Shown here piece after piece: positions 23,148-34,710 of a stretch of 64,000 nt of DNA. The notes beneath the pieces were generated by a model that worked only from the letters and a program-made list of their open reading frames with translations, was not told the origin of the DNA and ran no database searches. Each line of letters opens with the position of its first letter. Positions within the stretch are counted from its first letter, which is position 1. The position numbers and the translations under genes were made by a program. Origin of the DNA: Spodoptera frugiperda (taxonomy: Eukaryota; Arthropoda; Insecta; Lepidoptera; Noctuidae); contig NC_064228.1 in NCBI RefSeq assembly GCF_023101765.2, positions 3,152,501 to 3,216,500 of the forward strand, written 5' to 3'.

Positions 23148-24776
23148 CTACGTAAGGGTGTCTTCAGACCGTATGTACTCTCCAACGTCAGCCTGATGGA
23201 ACACGATAGTAGCTAATGGGTCAGCATGCCTACATTCTGCCGTAGTCCTCGAAGCTACTCCGAAGCCTATAGGAATGTCAGACATTGTGTACACTACTAC
23301 GCCATGGTGCTTCGGTGTGTTCTCCGTTATGCGGCCAAGACCTGGAAATAGGATAAAAAAGTAAGAATTTAATTGATTCTTTAACAATTAACTATGTACA
23401 TATCTATAGTTTCTATGGGATAACAAACTTATGTGTTATTCCAGACCATAACCTATGCCAGTTCCAAATTCATAACGATTCCTTCAGAAATTTTGCATGG
23501 TTGAGTAACAAACATACACACAAACTGACAAAACTTTGAGATTTATAGAATAAATAGAAAGATAGAGAAGAGTAAGATCACAACAACTTGAAAATTGCAA
23601 GACAAAGAGCTGTACCTACACTAGACATGTGTAAAAATTATGTTGCAATAAAGGTAAGTAAGTAATGCAATTTTAATAACATTTGTTCCTACAAAAGTAA
23701 TCTTAGAGCATCGGAAATAAGCTCTATTCTCGTTCATATTTAATAACAAAATTTGTTCATACAAAAGTCCCTAAGCATCGCAATTACAGTCTATTCTAGT
23801 TAATTTTTAATAACAATATTTATTCATGCATAAATAGTCTCTAAGCATTGCAAATAAGGTCTATTTGGGAGAGATTGAGAGAGGATACAGGTATCCTCAT
23901 CAGGCATAGAGATTTATACACTTACCACTCTTAATAATATGATGTCCATACAAAAACTGTTGTTCGGCTGAAGGCTTCACCCATATCTTGTAAGGCGCGT
24001 ACGGCGCTATATACGTCAGCGCAGTAATATGCAGTCTAAATTTGTTAGTCTTAGTGAATTTGCCAAAACATGTTCCTGCTGCTATTAAGTTGTCTGGTTT
24101 CACGGTCTGTGCTAGGTGTAATAGACGTTCTGATATGTAGTAGACACGGTCCTTCTTCTCTCTGAAGCAGTATGTGCCATCCGGCCTGTCTATTAGTAGC
24201 TTCACGTTCACACCAATACTGAAATGTACAAGTTAAGTGTCGTTTAATAAGATGTATTTGGTTTTATACAAAAACTTGCTACTATGATATCTTGTATGTT
24301 TTTATAATAACTATCGTGAGACATACTAAATTAAATAAAAATCACAGTTTACTCATGTAGATTAATGGAGAGAAGCTCTACTAGTTTCGAGTCACAGAGG
24401 GACTCTTCATCATGAGCAGCAAGCGTAGAACCGGCGACGTCACGCAGCCTACCGAAGTCTCAGTGACTCGAAACTAGTAGAGCGTTTCTCCATTAATTTA
24501 CGTGAGTAAACCGTGATATTTAGTTTAGTTAATATCTTGTATGGTTTATACAGAGATTCTTTACGTGTTTATTGATTGTAAGATAGGTTATATTCGCATT
24601 TATGTACCATAAAATCACACGGTACGGTGCCGCACACGTTGGTTTATAAGATAAACTAGATGTCGTAATATTTAGTTTTTATGTGTAAATTGAGGTTAAA
24701 CACTAGGTAAAACTACTCACTATTTTGTCAGTTTCTCGAATAAAATTCGAGTTCGTTCCTCTGATAGCACTTTCAT
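23148..24776 (-). CDS. NIP7: 60S ribosome subunit biogenesis protein NIP7
   Basis: NIP7 is a nuclear and nucleolar factor needed for 27S pre-rRNA processing and assembly of the 60S subunit; its C-terminal PUA domain binds RNA. Exons are 24721-24776, 23926-24218 and 23148-23341 (56, 293 and 194 nt), giving 180 residues, the family's usual length. Start MKVLSEERTR, then LLIDRPDGTYCF, RVYYISERL, GTCFGKFTKTNKFRLH, YIAPYAPYKIWVKP, FLYGHH, GLGRITENTPKHHGVVVY, PIGFGV, FHQADVGEY and end SEDTLT all match the family. Introns have clean GTGAGT and GTAAGT donors; split codons (Tyr and Gly) rejoin correctly. AATAAA signals lie 13-22 nt past the stop. Intact, no missing motif. Confidence 0.97.
23673..23866. 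repeat. Three imperfect tandem units in NIP7 intron 2
   Basis: Units of about 61-67 bp start near 23673, 23739 and 23806, each with a TTAATAACA start and an A-GCAT-GCAA-type core. They look like local tandem duplication. Confidence 0.7.
24331..24532. mobile_element. MITE family G, full copy in NIP7 intron 1
   Basis: TIRs of about 65 bp share TCACRGTTTACTCAYGTA and CTCTACTAGTTTCGAGTCAC, inverted about a 70-bp centre. A second full copy is at 40161-40350. Confidence 0.8.
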
Positions 24777-24799
24777 TTTAAATTACAACTATTTTAAAC

Positions 24800-25979
24800 A
24801 ATAATAAAAACACGTGCACCTCCTTGCTGTTATAGTAATGACATTAGTTTGACAGTGACAGTTTGGATATGAGGACTAAATATTTTCGTTTAGAAATTAC
24901 TTCACTCAATTAAAAATGCTATTCTAATATAAACCGTGATCTTAATATATAACTTCATTGTAAAATAACCATAGGTTTTTAATTGATAAATAACCATATT
25001 TATGAGTAATACAATTTTAAGTTTTAACAATTGGTTTAACAAATTAATATTTCCGAACGAATCATGTATAGTCTATTTCTATTGAATGAACCTTGACGTT
25101 CCCACTTCACCCATGTGTATGACTTTACCACAGAAATCACAGATCAGTCATTGACTCATTCCGGTCAAATCTTGTTCATTCAAGAAAATCATTCGTTTCG
25201 TCGCCGAAGGTAGACGAGGTAAGTACATATTGCAAATCTACAAACTACAGTCCACAGAGACTACTTACTAAATAATGTTGCCGACTACTTAAAGTGTGCT
25301 AAACAACTTGTTTGATGAAAAATATTTGTTCTGTCTATAATTGAAAGGAGTGTTCTTTTAGATATTCAGATAAAACATCTGTTTTTGTTATTTGACCCTG
25401 AAATAAACGAAGTGAATGCATTTTGTTTCACTTCACGTGACGAAAACAAACAATTAATTAACTTTTAGACACGCTAAAGTGCCTATTAATTCATTATGTT
25501 TGAAATAAATTAGGTATAAAAGTTAGTTAGGTCTTGAATGCTTTAACTTGAACTTCTAAGAATTTACGACTATGGTAAACAAATGATTGCAACGTTAGTA
25601 ATAGACTAAATATATAAGTAAATAAAACTTTATCGACGCACCTTTTTTGAATATTGTGTGTATTAGAACACGTTTCTGTTATAAATACCTACTTATCATT
25701 CAGTAATATTTTTTATCTTCTTTGAACTGACTTATCGGTAAAATATTCTTATCGCACACCTACCCAGGTAGATGCACTAATTTGATGTTATGTATTATAG
25801 TTATGTATGTGTGTGTACCAACATTACAGAGCCGTATTATCCCTATGAAAAACTGGGCAAGTGCCTAGGGCGCCAGGTTGTAAAGGGGCGCCAAAAAAAA
25901 TTCGGGCGCCTTATAAGTTATAGGTGTTTTATTTAGTTATAAGTATTTATTATGACTTCAGGCCCAGGAATACTTAAAC
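24800..25979. other. A/T-rich intergenic sequence
   Basis: No coding exon recognised. The stretch near 25830-25930 (GGCAAGTGCCTAGGGCGCC) belongs to a dispersed repeat with an inverted relative at about 36320-36410. Confidence 0.4.
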
Positions 25980-26584
25980 AGATCGACACCAGCAATTTAT
26001 ACTACGCTAACTCGAAATTTGGAAAAAACTTTTTTATGCCAAGTTGCTTAAAATGTGTGTTTACATACGTCATAAAAAAATTGAGATGAAATATGCAAAA
26101 ATAAGAAAGTTACAAATCTTATAAAACGCTAAGTAAAGGTACTTTTTGAAATCACTCGATTTATATTACGCCAACTATTATTAGCGGAGTGTGCGCGAGG
26201 ATCACTTTGGTCAAAGTCCGTGCAACACTGCACTAACTCATAGTTAGCGTAGTTTTGTGCGTTCGTGTGTATACTTGTTCGTTTGTAAAATGAACGACTT
26301 AGCGACCTTTACATAGTAAATACTTATGTGTTAACGTATTAATTAGTTTATTAATGGTACGTTGACTATTCTTTTTGTAAGTAAGTACATGTTCTTTATA
26401 AAATATTGAAATATGCATCAGATGATTGATCATGCACTACGACGTCCCGTACTACACTACGCTAACATAAGTTAGACGTGTATAAGATGTAATTTTTTTT
26501 GATGAATTACGTTTATATACGGCTAACTTGCGCTAAATCAAAAAATAGAAATAATTAAGGAAATATAAATATGAGATATTACAA

Positions 26585-26768
26585 TGTTGTAATAAAACAG
26601 TTATTTTGCACACAAACTTTGTTTTATTTATCACTTTGAAAATATAACGACATTACAGCAGAGAAAATCGGAGCAGAGAGAAAGACGCCAAAAATGGAGG
26701 GAAAATAATTAAACGTCAAAAGTGACATTATTGGAGAACGCGGGAATTTCAAATTAGGTACTTCAACA
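26585..26768 (-). repeat. Copia 3' LTR
   Basis: 184 bp, TG...CA ends; one T/C difference from the other LTR, within the GTGACATTAYTGG segment. Confidence 0.95.
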
Positions 26769-27020
26769 CTCTCTCCAAATTGCAACGTTCTCTCTTAACA
26801 AATAAACAAAAACAATTTCCTTTTTACTTTTAAAATTAGGTAATATGTCCTCAACTTACATTAACATAAATGTTTTATATCTGAACATAACTTTCAATAT
26901 AACATAGAAAACAATTATGAACATTTCTAAATAACTTACAATTATTAGTTATGTTTTACACTTGTTTACAATGACTCTCAACAATACTTGAACATAAGAA
27001 TTTACAATGCAATAGTATTG

Positions 27021-29204
27021 TTACAGTTTACATATACCTAACTTTGATCTTAAATATTGAAATTTAGTTTTACACAGAGGTTTAGTTAATATATCAGCAC
27101 ACTGCTCATTAGTATTTATATACTTTAAATCAATAAGCTTTTCTTCATATTTTTCTTTTACAAACTTATACTTTATATCAATGTGTTTACAACGTTTATG
27201 ATAATTTTCATTTTTAATGACAGAAATTGCACTCTGATTATCTATGTTTAAACATAAAGATAATTGATTATATTCATCTATATCTAACAAAAGTTGTTTT
27301 AACCAAATGGCTTCTTTAGTAGCACTACAGGCAGCCATAAATTCAGCCTCTGTAGTTGATAATGCTATACTTTGTTGACGCTGACTGGCCCAAGTTATAG
27401 CTGCGCCATTTTTAATAAAAACATATCCTGTCATTGAACGTCTTGTTTCTGTATCATTTGCATAATCTGCATCACTAAAGCTTTCCACTACATTTGGTTG
27501 TTTATAAGTAAAATATAGACCATATTCCTTTGTTTCTTTTAGATATTTGATAATCCTTTTAACAGCTTTCCAGTGACTATCATCATAACTATCTAAATAT
27601 CTGCTCACTAAGCTGACACCATACATAATATCAGGTCTACTTACAATAGCCAAATGCATTAAGGAACCAACTGCCTCTCTATAAGGTATTTTCTTGTTCA
27701 ACTCAGTTTTATTTTTCTCAAGCTTTGTATTTACATCTACTGGTATACTGTTTCCATTTGCATTACTCATATTAAATTTACATAATATTTTCTCTATATA
27801 TTTAGCTTGGTGTAAGAATATGTAATCTTTTCCTCTTTTTATTTCTAATCCAACAAAATTTCTAGGTTCACAAGTTTTTATTTCAAAATTCTCTTTCAAA
27901 TCATTTATTACTTTATCCAATATATATTGTTCTTGTGATATTATTAACCCATCATCTACATACAGGATTAGATACACTTTGATTTCATCTAATTCACCAG
28001 TGTATACACACTTATCTGAATGACTATTAGTGAAACCAAATTTCTTCAATACAGAATCAAATTTCTGGTTCCAGCACCTAGGTGCTTGCTTCAAACCATA
28101 TAGGGATTTTTTAAGTTTACAAACTAAGTTTTCTTTATTAATACATAAACCTTCAGGTGGAGTCATATAAATATCCTCTTTTATATTGCCATAGAGGAAT
28201 GCCGTTTTAATATCGAACTGAATCATTTTTAAATTATTTTGACAGACTTTAGAAAGCATTACTCTTAAAGAATCATACCTGACTGTGGGTGAGAATGTCT
28301 CTGTGTAATCCACTTGATACTTCTGTGAACATCCCATGGCACACAGTCGTGACTTATACAATGGGCCATTAATCTCATCTTTAATTCTGAAAACCCACTT
28401 ACATCCAATGATTTTTACTTGATCAGGTTTCTTCACCAACTCCCAGGTCTCATTCCTTTCATGTGCTTTCAGTTCTTCCTGTATAGACTTTTCCCATTTT
28501 TCCTTTTCTACAGAAGACATCGCTTCTTGGTAAGTCTTTGGCAATTCCTCTAGATGCTGATCTCCACCTTGACAAAGGTATGTATTAGTTTCATGTTTAC
28601 TTTTCCTACTTGAAGATCGAGTGTTCATTTTACTAATTTTATCTAACTTTACTTCTCTTTCAGGTACATATAATGAATCATCATCAGAATGAAAGGACTC
28701 TACATCTGAAGACTCATCATATGATGATTCATAAGACTCACAAGGTTCCTTGGGGTTTTGAAGCCCTGAACTCTCAGAACATGTATTTGGATCAGTTGAT
28801 TTATTAGTTAAATCTTTATCAGTAAGTGATACAGTAGTAAATTTTCTCATTATACTGTTTTCTAGAAATACAACATCTCTACTAATAATTATTTTCTTTG
28901 TTTTTGTATCTAATAATCGATAACCTTTAGTAGTTTCTGAATAACCAACAAAATACATTTTACTTGCCTTAGAATCTAGTTTCTGACGTTTCATGTTAGG
29001 TACATGGACCATAACTTCACATCCAAAGATCCGTATATGCTTCAAGTTAGGCTTCTTTCCGGACCATAACTCTTCAGGTGTCACATATGAAATTGACCTT
29101 GTTGGACATCTATTTGTTATATAAGCTGCCGTAGCTACAGCTTCTGCCCAATAGACTTTCATTAAGAAAATAGACAAATACTTTCCTTGTAAAATCATCC
29201 ACAA
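27021..29204 (-). CDS. Copia reverse transcriptase and RNase H
   Basis: 727 codons in a different frame from gag. True homology begins near residue 18 (YWAEAVATAAY), the end of the integrase core. The reverse transcriptase has FDIKTAFLYG (D331) and YVDD (415-418), and the RNase H region has SDADYAND and ALSTTEAEF. It is intact to the stop, but without upstream frame restoration it would not be made as part of the normal polyprotein. Confidence 0.93.
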   Translation of the reverse strand: MWMILQGKYLSIFLMKVYWAEAVATAAYITNRCPTRSISYVTPEELWSGKKPNLKHIRIFGCEVMVHVPNMKRQKLDSKASKMYFVGYSETTKGYRLLDTKTKKIIISRDVVFLENSIMRKFTTVSLTDKDLTNKSTDPNTCSESSGLQNPKEPCESYESSYDESSDVESFHSDDDSLYVPEREVKLDKISKMNTRSSSRKSKHETNTYLCQGGDQHLEELPKTYQEAMSSVEKEKWEKSIQEELKAHERNETWELVKKPDQVKIIGCKWVFRIKDEINGPLYKSRLCAMGCSQKYQVDYTETFSPTVRYDSLRVMLSKVCQNNLKMIQFDIKTAFLYGNIKEDIYMTPPEGLCINKENLVCKLKKSLYGLKQAPRCWNQKFDSVLKKFGFTNSHSDKCVYTGELDEIKVYLILYVDDGLIISQEQYILDKVINDLKENFEIKTCEPRNFVGLEIKRGKDYIFLHQAKYIEKILCKFNMSNANGNSIPVDVNTKLEKNKTELNKKIPYREAVGSLMHLAIVSRPDIMYGVSLVSRYLDSYDDSHWKAVKRIIKYLKETKEYGLYFTYKQPNVVESFSDADYANDTETRRSMTGYVFIKNGAAITWASQRQQSIALSTTEAEFMAACSATKEAIWLKQLLLDIDEYNQLSLCLNIDNQSAISVIKNENYHKRCKHIDIKYKFVKEKYEEKLIDLKYINTNEQCADILTKPLCKTKFQYLRSKLGICKL

Positions 29205-30645
29205 ATGTCAGGAAATATTGTGCCCCACCAATTGACTTGACTTCTAATGGTCCACAAACATCAGAGTGTACAAGTTCCAGAGGCTTCTTTGCACGGGAGC
29301 CTTCTTTTGGAAACGGCAGTCTTGACTGTTTTCCTTCTTGACAATACTCGCACACCATGTTTGATTTGTTTTTATTTATCTTGACACCTTCTACACAGTT
29401 AGGTAATTTGCTAAGATCAGAAAGGTTCAGATGGCTCATCCTTTGATGCCACAGGTAGCTGTCACTTTCATCTGAGCTACTGACATATGCTGTTGCAGTA
29501 CTTGCATTCAAGCAATACATATTATTTATCAACTTGCATGACAAAATTTCTTCCTTTGAGTTATTGAGTATTTTACAGCCATTTTCATGAAACTGTACGG
29601 AATGCCCCTTCTTTATAAGTTGACTCACAGAGAGAAGATTACTTGCCAACTCCGGTACATATAACACATTTGTTATTTGTATGTTTTGTGTATTTCCATT
29701 TTTATCAGTTATTGACATATTTACTTTTCCACAGCCCTTCACTTGAAGCATTTTATCATTGGCGATACGGATGCTTGTAACTGGTGCCGGTGATAGATCA
29801 TACAGCCAGTCCTTCCTCATAGTTAGGTGCATGGATGCTCCGGAGTCAATAAACCAATTATTTTTATTATTTGAAGTTGATGCTGAGAATACTGCGACAT
29901 AACCATTTTCTTTTTCATCCTTCTTAGTTTGATCCTTCCTTTTTGTTTTACAGTACTTGCTAATGTGACCATGTTTATTACACTTGTAACAACGGGGACC
30001 TTTAGTTATCTTCTGTGTATTTGCTTGTGCTCTCTGCTTATTTTTATTACTGGCATATAATGCCACAGACTCGGAGCTCTTTATCTCCTGTAAGAGCTTA
30101 GTCTTCACTGCATCTGCTGTAATGGGCACACCAGAACTCTCTATTGCCATTATCATCGGCTTATATACTTCAGGTAAGCCGGCAAGTAGAAGAGTACCCA
30201 GCCACTCGTCATTAACTTCGAATGAGATGTTTCGCAACTTGTGTGCTGTCGTCATTATTTTGTTGACATAGTCCTCTATATCTTGAGAGTTATCCAAAGT
30301 GGTTGTAATAAGATCTTTGAGTAGACCCACGCGACGCGTTAACCCCTTGTCATCGAAAGCCTTCTGTAAGTTTGTCCATACTTCCTTTGCTGTTTGTGCT
30401 TCTTGTATATGGATGTAGTTCACTGAATCAACTAATAATATGATTTTGGATTTAGCTTTCAGATCAAGTTTCGGGTCAACAGCTTTACCTTCGTTTTCTA
30501 TGCAGCACCAAAGATCCTCGTGTTGCAAATATGTTTGTACGGCAAATCTCCAGGTGTTGTAATTAGCTCGTCCAACCAGCTTTTCAATTAATACCATTGT
30601 ATTTGACGACATCTCGAAGTAATTGCAATTTATATTTCCAGGCAC
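29110..30645 (-). CDS. Copia gag-protease-integrase (truncated)
   Basis: 511 codons; an alternative start at M12 (30612) gives MSSNTMVLIEKL and may be the real one. Gag carries a CX2CX4HX4C zinc knuckle (C219-C232). The aspartic protease has DSGAS at about 267-271. The integrase zinc domain has H400, H405, C432 and C435, and the first catalytic Asp is D462 in HSDVCGP. After VFVYFL (about 494) the frame reads into unrelated residues and stops, because the integrase core is deleted and the frame is shifted. Confidence 0.93.
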   Translation of the reverse strand: MPGNINCNYFEMSSNTMVLIEKLVGRANYNTWRFAVQTYLQHEDLWCCIENEGKAVDPKLDLKAKSKIILLVDSVNYIHIQEAQTAKEVWTNLQKAFDDKGLTRRVGLLKDLITTTLDNSQDIEDYVNKIMTTAHKLRNISFEVNDEWLGTLLLAGLPEVYKPMIMAIESSGVPITADAVKTKLLQEIKSSESVALYASNKNKQRAQANTQKITKGPRCYKCNKHGHISKYCKTKRKDQTKKDEKENGYVAVFSASTSNNKNNWFIDSGASMHLTMRKDWLYDLSPAPVTSIRIANDKMLQVKGCGKVNMSITDKNGNTQNIQITNVLYVPELASNLLSVSQLIKKGHSVQFHENGCKILNNSKEEILSCKLINNMYCLNASTATAYVSSSDESDSYLWHQRMSHLNLSDLSKLPNCVEGVKINKNKSNMVCEYCQEGKQSRLPFPKEGSRAKKPLELVHSDVCGPLEVKSIGGAQYFLTFVDDFTRKVFVYFLNESLLGRSCSYGSLYNK

Positions 30646-30751
30646 GTGTTAGTTAAGTTAGGACGTACCACTTTAATATGGCCGGCGCCCAGATTTTTAT
30701 TGTTTTTACTTGTTTTTCGACTAACTAACACTTTTACGACTGAAATACGGT

Positions 30752-30765
30752 CTGGGCCCATAACC
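30752..30765 (-). promoter_or_regulatory. Copia primer-binding site, internal initiator tRNA-Met
   Basis: Directly beside the 5' LTR the sense strand reads GGTTATGGGCCCAG. It is complementary to the anticodon-stem region of initiator tRNA-Met rather than its 3' end, the half-tRNA priming known for Drosophila copia. Confidence 0.85.
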
Positions 30766-30949
30766 TGTTGTAATAAAACAGTTATTTTGCACACAAACTT
30801 TGTTTTATTTATCACTTTGAAAATATAACGACATTACAGCAGAGAAAATCGGAGCAGAGAGAAAGACGCCAAAAATGGAGGGAAAATAATTAAACGTCAA
30901 AAGTGACATTACTGGAGAACGCGGGAATTTCAAATTAGGTACTTCAACA
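30766..30949 (-). repeat. Copia 5' LTR
   Basis: 184 bp, the upstream LTR for the minus-strand element. Confidence 0.95.
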
Positions 30950-30965
30950 TACAATGAATAAATCT

Positions 30966-31425
30966 GGGGGCACGGCAGTGCCCCCGCCAAGTCGAGCAAA
31001 AAAAAAGCGGCACGGCCGTACCATCCTTTTCTCGAAGCAATTCGGGCCTTTTTCGACCCCCTATAATTCGGTTATGGATAAAGCAAGAAACCTGAATCTT
31101 CAGTAACTAATCCGGCATTGTATAAACACGGAATATTTAAAATTTCAGTCAATTTGAAACAGTAGTTTAAGAATGACAACTTGTTAAAGTTTCTAAATTT
31201 TGTCACTCACTGACTCACCGATCATCAAAAGTCCAAGGCACTTCTAGCAGACTTAGAAGCTTCATATTTGGAATACATATAGAGTTTAGTGTCTTAATCA
31301 TGGGAAAACTTAAATATTTTGTAATTTCGGTCCAGTTTTCCAAATACACCAACTGCATCAATAACTTTGTAATCCCATATAAATATATGGGATTACAAAG
31401 TTATTTATGCAGTTGGTGGTTGGTG
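30966..31425. repeat. Dispersed repeat with terminal hairpin, copy 1
   Basis: Begins with GGGGGCAC/GTGCCCCC and contains CACGGCCGTACCATCCTTTT. It ends in a near-palindrome (AACTTTGTAATCCCATATA and its complement). Copy 2 is at about 32196-32670. Confidence 0.7.
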
Positions 31426-31801
31426 GTGGTTATAAATTTAATAGGTGTAGATAGGTACCTACCATATGAGGCAAGGGAGGGGTATAGGGTGGGTAAGGGT
31501 GTGTTGAGCCCATGAAACTGAACAACATTATTACTTGTAAAATGGTCGACGTAATGAAAAACACATGATTGGACATGTCTTGAAGTACGAAAATCTAATA
31601 AAACAATATATTATAATTTAAATCTGTTATATATAAATTGTTAGCGCGACTAGCCTCCTTACAGACAGACTGGCCTCTATTTTACTCTATGACTGACAAG
31701 CAAAATATACACCAAAATGACAGAACAATGAAATGTGAATGCCTTCGAGCGAGCGGCAGCCGCACGCATACGTGCGAGCGCCCTCATGCTGTTCGGATGT
31801 A

Positions 31802-33931
31802 GGGTAAACTACCCAATTATCAGCACTTTAAGGGTTAGTCCTAATTTAAGCCAATTTATTATTGTGAAAAAAGCTTTTACCCGTTAAGGCAAATTTTAAT
31901 AGTTATAATATTTAATAAGGAAGACGATAATAAAAGAAAAACATGATTGACCTCTATCCAAGATTATTTAGACAAGTAAGAATAAAAAATGGGTCTGTCA
32001 CCATTTACTGGCACCATCTCCACCAATTACTAGCATAGAGCAACCCAATTATCAGCACCTAACTATCACTGTTAGGAATTGCATTAAAAAAATTAGTTAC
32101 ATTATTAAAATCTGTTTTTAATTAATTTTAATTATTTTTTATGTAAGTAGGTAAAATAATAATTACTTATAATCTAATAATACTTTTATCTGTATAAGTC
32201 GAGCAAAAAAAAGCGTCACGGCCGTACCATCCTTTTCTCGAAACCATTCAGGCCAATTTCAACCGCCTATAACTTCGTTGTGGATAAATCAAGAAGCCTC
32301 TATTTACAGATACTAAGCAGGCATTGTACAAACATGGTATATTTGAATTTTCATTAAATTTTAACCATTACTTTAAGAATTATATTACGTCAAAGTTTCG
32401 AAATTTTGTCACTGACTGACAGATCATCAAAAGTATAAGGCACTTCTAACAGACATAGAAGCTTAAATTTTTTGCATAAAATTAGTAGTTAGTACCTACA
32501 TCAAGGGAAAAATCAAATATTTTGTAAATTCAGTCCAGTTTTTTAGATACATCAACTGCATCAATAACTTTGTAATCCTAAATGTATGGGATTACAAAGT
32601 TATTTCATCACACCAATAACTTTGTTAACCCATATAAATGTATGAGATTACAAAGTTATTGATGCAGTTACATTTTATTGTTTAATGGAATAATAGAATC
32701 TACAAAAAGAAGTGAGATACCATCAAAAACATTCTGTAAAAAATCCAAGTCTCGCACCTCATCAGTTTATGTACCGTAAAAGAATGTGAGATCCATGTAA
32801 TACCAAGTCGATTATTTTATTTAGTCCCTACTTAAGAGACCTTCTGTCTAAAGTTACAATGTAAATTGTTATCATATTAATATTACATTTATTTTACGTT
32901 TTAAATAAAATACACAATACTACCTATATACCTACTTTTGTTGACATTTCTCGTATTAAATTGTTTAGTCTATTTCATGGCAACGAATTACGATGGTCTA
33001 TTGCACGATTACGTACGATGGCCCAGTCAATCTTTTTTTGTAACACCTTTTCGTTCAGATGTTTTTTCAGTAATCAAAATGTCTTGTAATTTGACTGGTG
33101 TTAGTAAATATTGTTGACTATCAAGATATACAAATTGCACACTACTAAGACAATCTCCAGTAATATTATAAGTTATAACATTGTTTATTTGTTATAGAAG
33201 TTGTCGTAGCTTGCATACCATCTACAAAATTCTTCTGCTAATATTACTGGTAATAAAACAAAAAATAAGAAGGGAAAAAATAAATAAAAAGAAATAAGAA
33301 GAGATGATGAAACTCTAGGGAAACCAATTATCAGCATGCTTCTGATCCAATTATCAGCACCATGCTATCATTTGGATTTTGATGGTATAAACTACTTTTA
33401 CAAAACAAAATTAATTCTTTGCATAAAATAAACATAATTAACATTAAAAAATATGAAATTTGTATTTATGTACTTTTTTCCATTTATCATCACCAGTGCT
33501 GATAATTTAGAATTTACAAAATATTCGATCCATTTATCAGCACTACGTATTTTACCAATTAATCACCAGAACCTCAAATTCTACTCTTCAGATTATCATA
33601 AAAAAATATCTCAAATATCAGAGAAATCGATAGTTTCAATATTAAATTTGTTAAAGATACGATATATCATATAATGTAAACACGTGTCCTTACCGGCGAT
33701 CACAAGAAACAAGCAAAAACAGAAGAAACTGCAGAACACAAATGTTTGTTTACACAATTTCCGCCAATTTGAGGTCTCAAAATATAATTTTCCCAATAGC
33801 AGGATTCCAAAAACATGTATTTATTTATTTATTAGTGTGGAAACCCAAATTAGTAAGTGAAAACCTTAGAATTGGTCGATTTATTCAGAGTGCTGATAAT
33901 TTGGTGCAGTGCTAGCAATTGGGTAGTTGCC
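31802..33931. mobile_element. TA-flanked transposon with subterminal motif arrays
   Basis: Ends GGGTAAACTACCCAATT and, in reverse, GGGGCAACTACCCAATT, with TA on both sides (31800-31801, 33932-33933). CAATTATCAGCAC-type motifs recur near both ends in both orientations (about 31814, 32045, 33324, 33351, 33497, 33530, 33886). No transposase is seen. It holds copy 2 of the dispersed repeat and a diverged relative (32696-32930) of the foldback at 34711. Confidence 0.72.
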
Positions 33932-34207
33932 CCTACCTCGAAACCTAACCTATAAGTTTGCGATTTTCATTTATAATTTCGATTGATAAATTTCACATTT
34001 ACGACTAAAAGGCTTGCTCATTAGTTTACTGATATTATTTGCTTACGATTGGGATGTTGTTTGGTTAATTTTAAGGAACTTACATAAATACCTTAGTCTT
34101 CAAATATAATTACTTAATAGTGTCGGTCGAAATAACGAGACCAAAGTTACGTTTAAGTATTAATTGTATTCTTACATCTTGCATATCTACCAGTACTAGT
34201 AGTCGCA

Positions 34208-34644
34208 ATGGATTCGGAAATACTGTATGTGAATGACCATCCATGCCCACACCGGATTGTCCGTATACCTGGTGATGGTTCGTGTCTATTTCATTCTTTG
34301 TCATTCTCTATGTATGGGAATACTGAGTCGTCGTATGAGATTAGACTTGCTATAGTGGAGTATGTGGTAGCGCATTGGGACGAGTTCAAAGTGTATACGT
34401 GTGACGAGCACGGAGACCCCTACATTGACGCCGACCTGTACTCGACGGCAATGGTAAAAACAACTACCTATGGCTCCGTGTCTGAACTTATGGCTACTTG
34501 TCAAAAATTGAGACATCAAAGCCTCCGAGAAAAGCCCATAGAGACAGGGAGTGGGCTTTGAGAAAAACTGTGGCTGAAGCTCAAGAAGTAGTACCGGAAA
34601 AGAAAAAGAGGAAGACTACATATAAAAATAAGAAAATATCATAA
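34208..34644 (+). pseudogene. OTU-like cysteine protease relic
   Basis: Frame 34208-34561 (117 codons) has PGDGSCLFHSLSFSMYG with D23 and C26 at the expected catalytic positions, then EIRLAIVEYVVAHWDEF, typical of OTU proteins carried by transposable elements. It ends early, and the His-containing C-terminal half is absent. From about 34522 a frame one base back continues to 34642 with a basic KKKRK segment, so a frameshift is likely. OTU proteases remove ubiquitin; activity is not expected here. Confidence 0.72.
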
Positions 34645-34710
34645 GACCTTTAACAAAATTCGTTAGAAGTAGATGGTATCAAAAAGAAAGGCTCTACAAA
34701 AAGAAGTGAG

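Larger units (their letters stand above)
26585..30949 (-). mobile_element. Ty1/copia retrotransposon, integrase-deleted
   Basis: Two 184-bp LTRs (26585-26768, 30766-30949) start TGTTG and end CAACA and differ at one base. TACAA duplicates flank it (26580-26584, 30950-30954). The primer site and a GGAGAGAG polypurine tract (26769-26776, minus) are in place. Two open frames encode gag-protease-partial integrase and the reverse transcriptase/RNase H part. The missing integrase core makes it non-autonomous. Confidence 0.96.
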
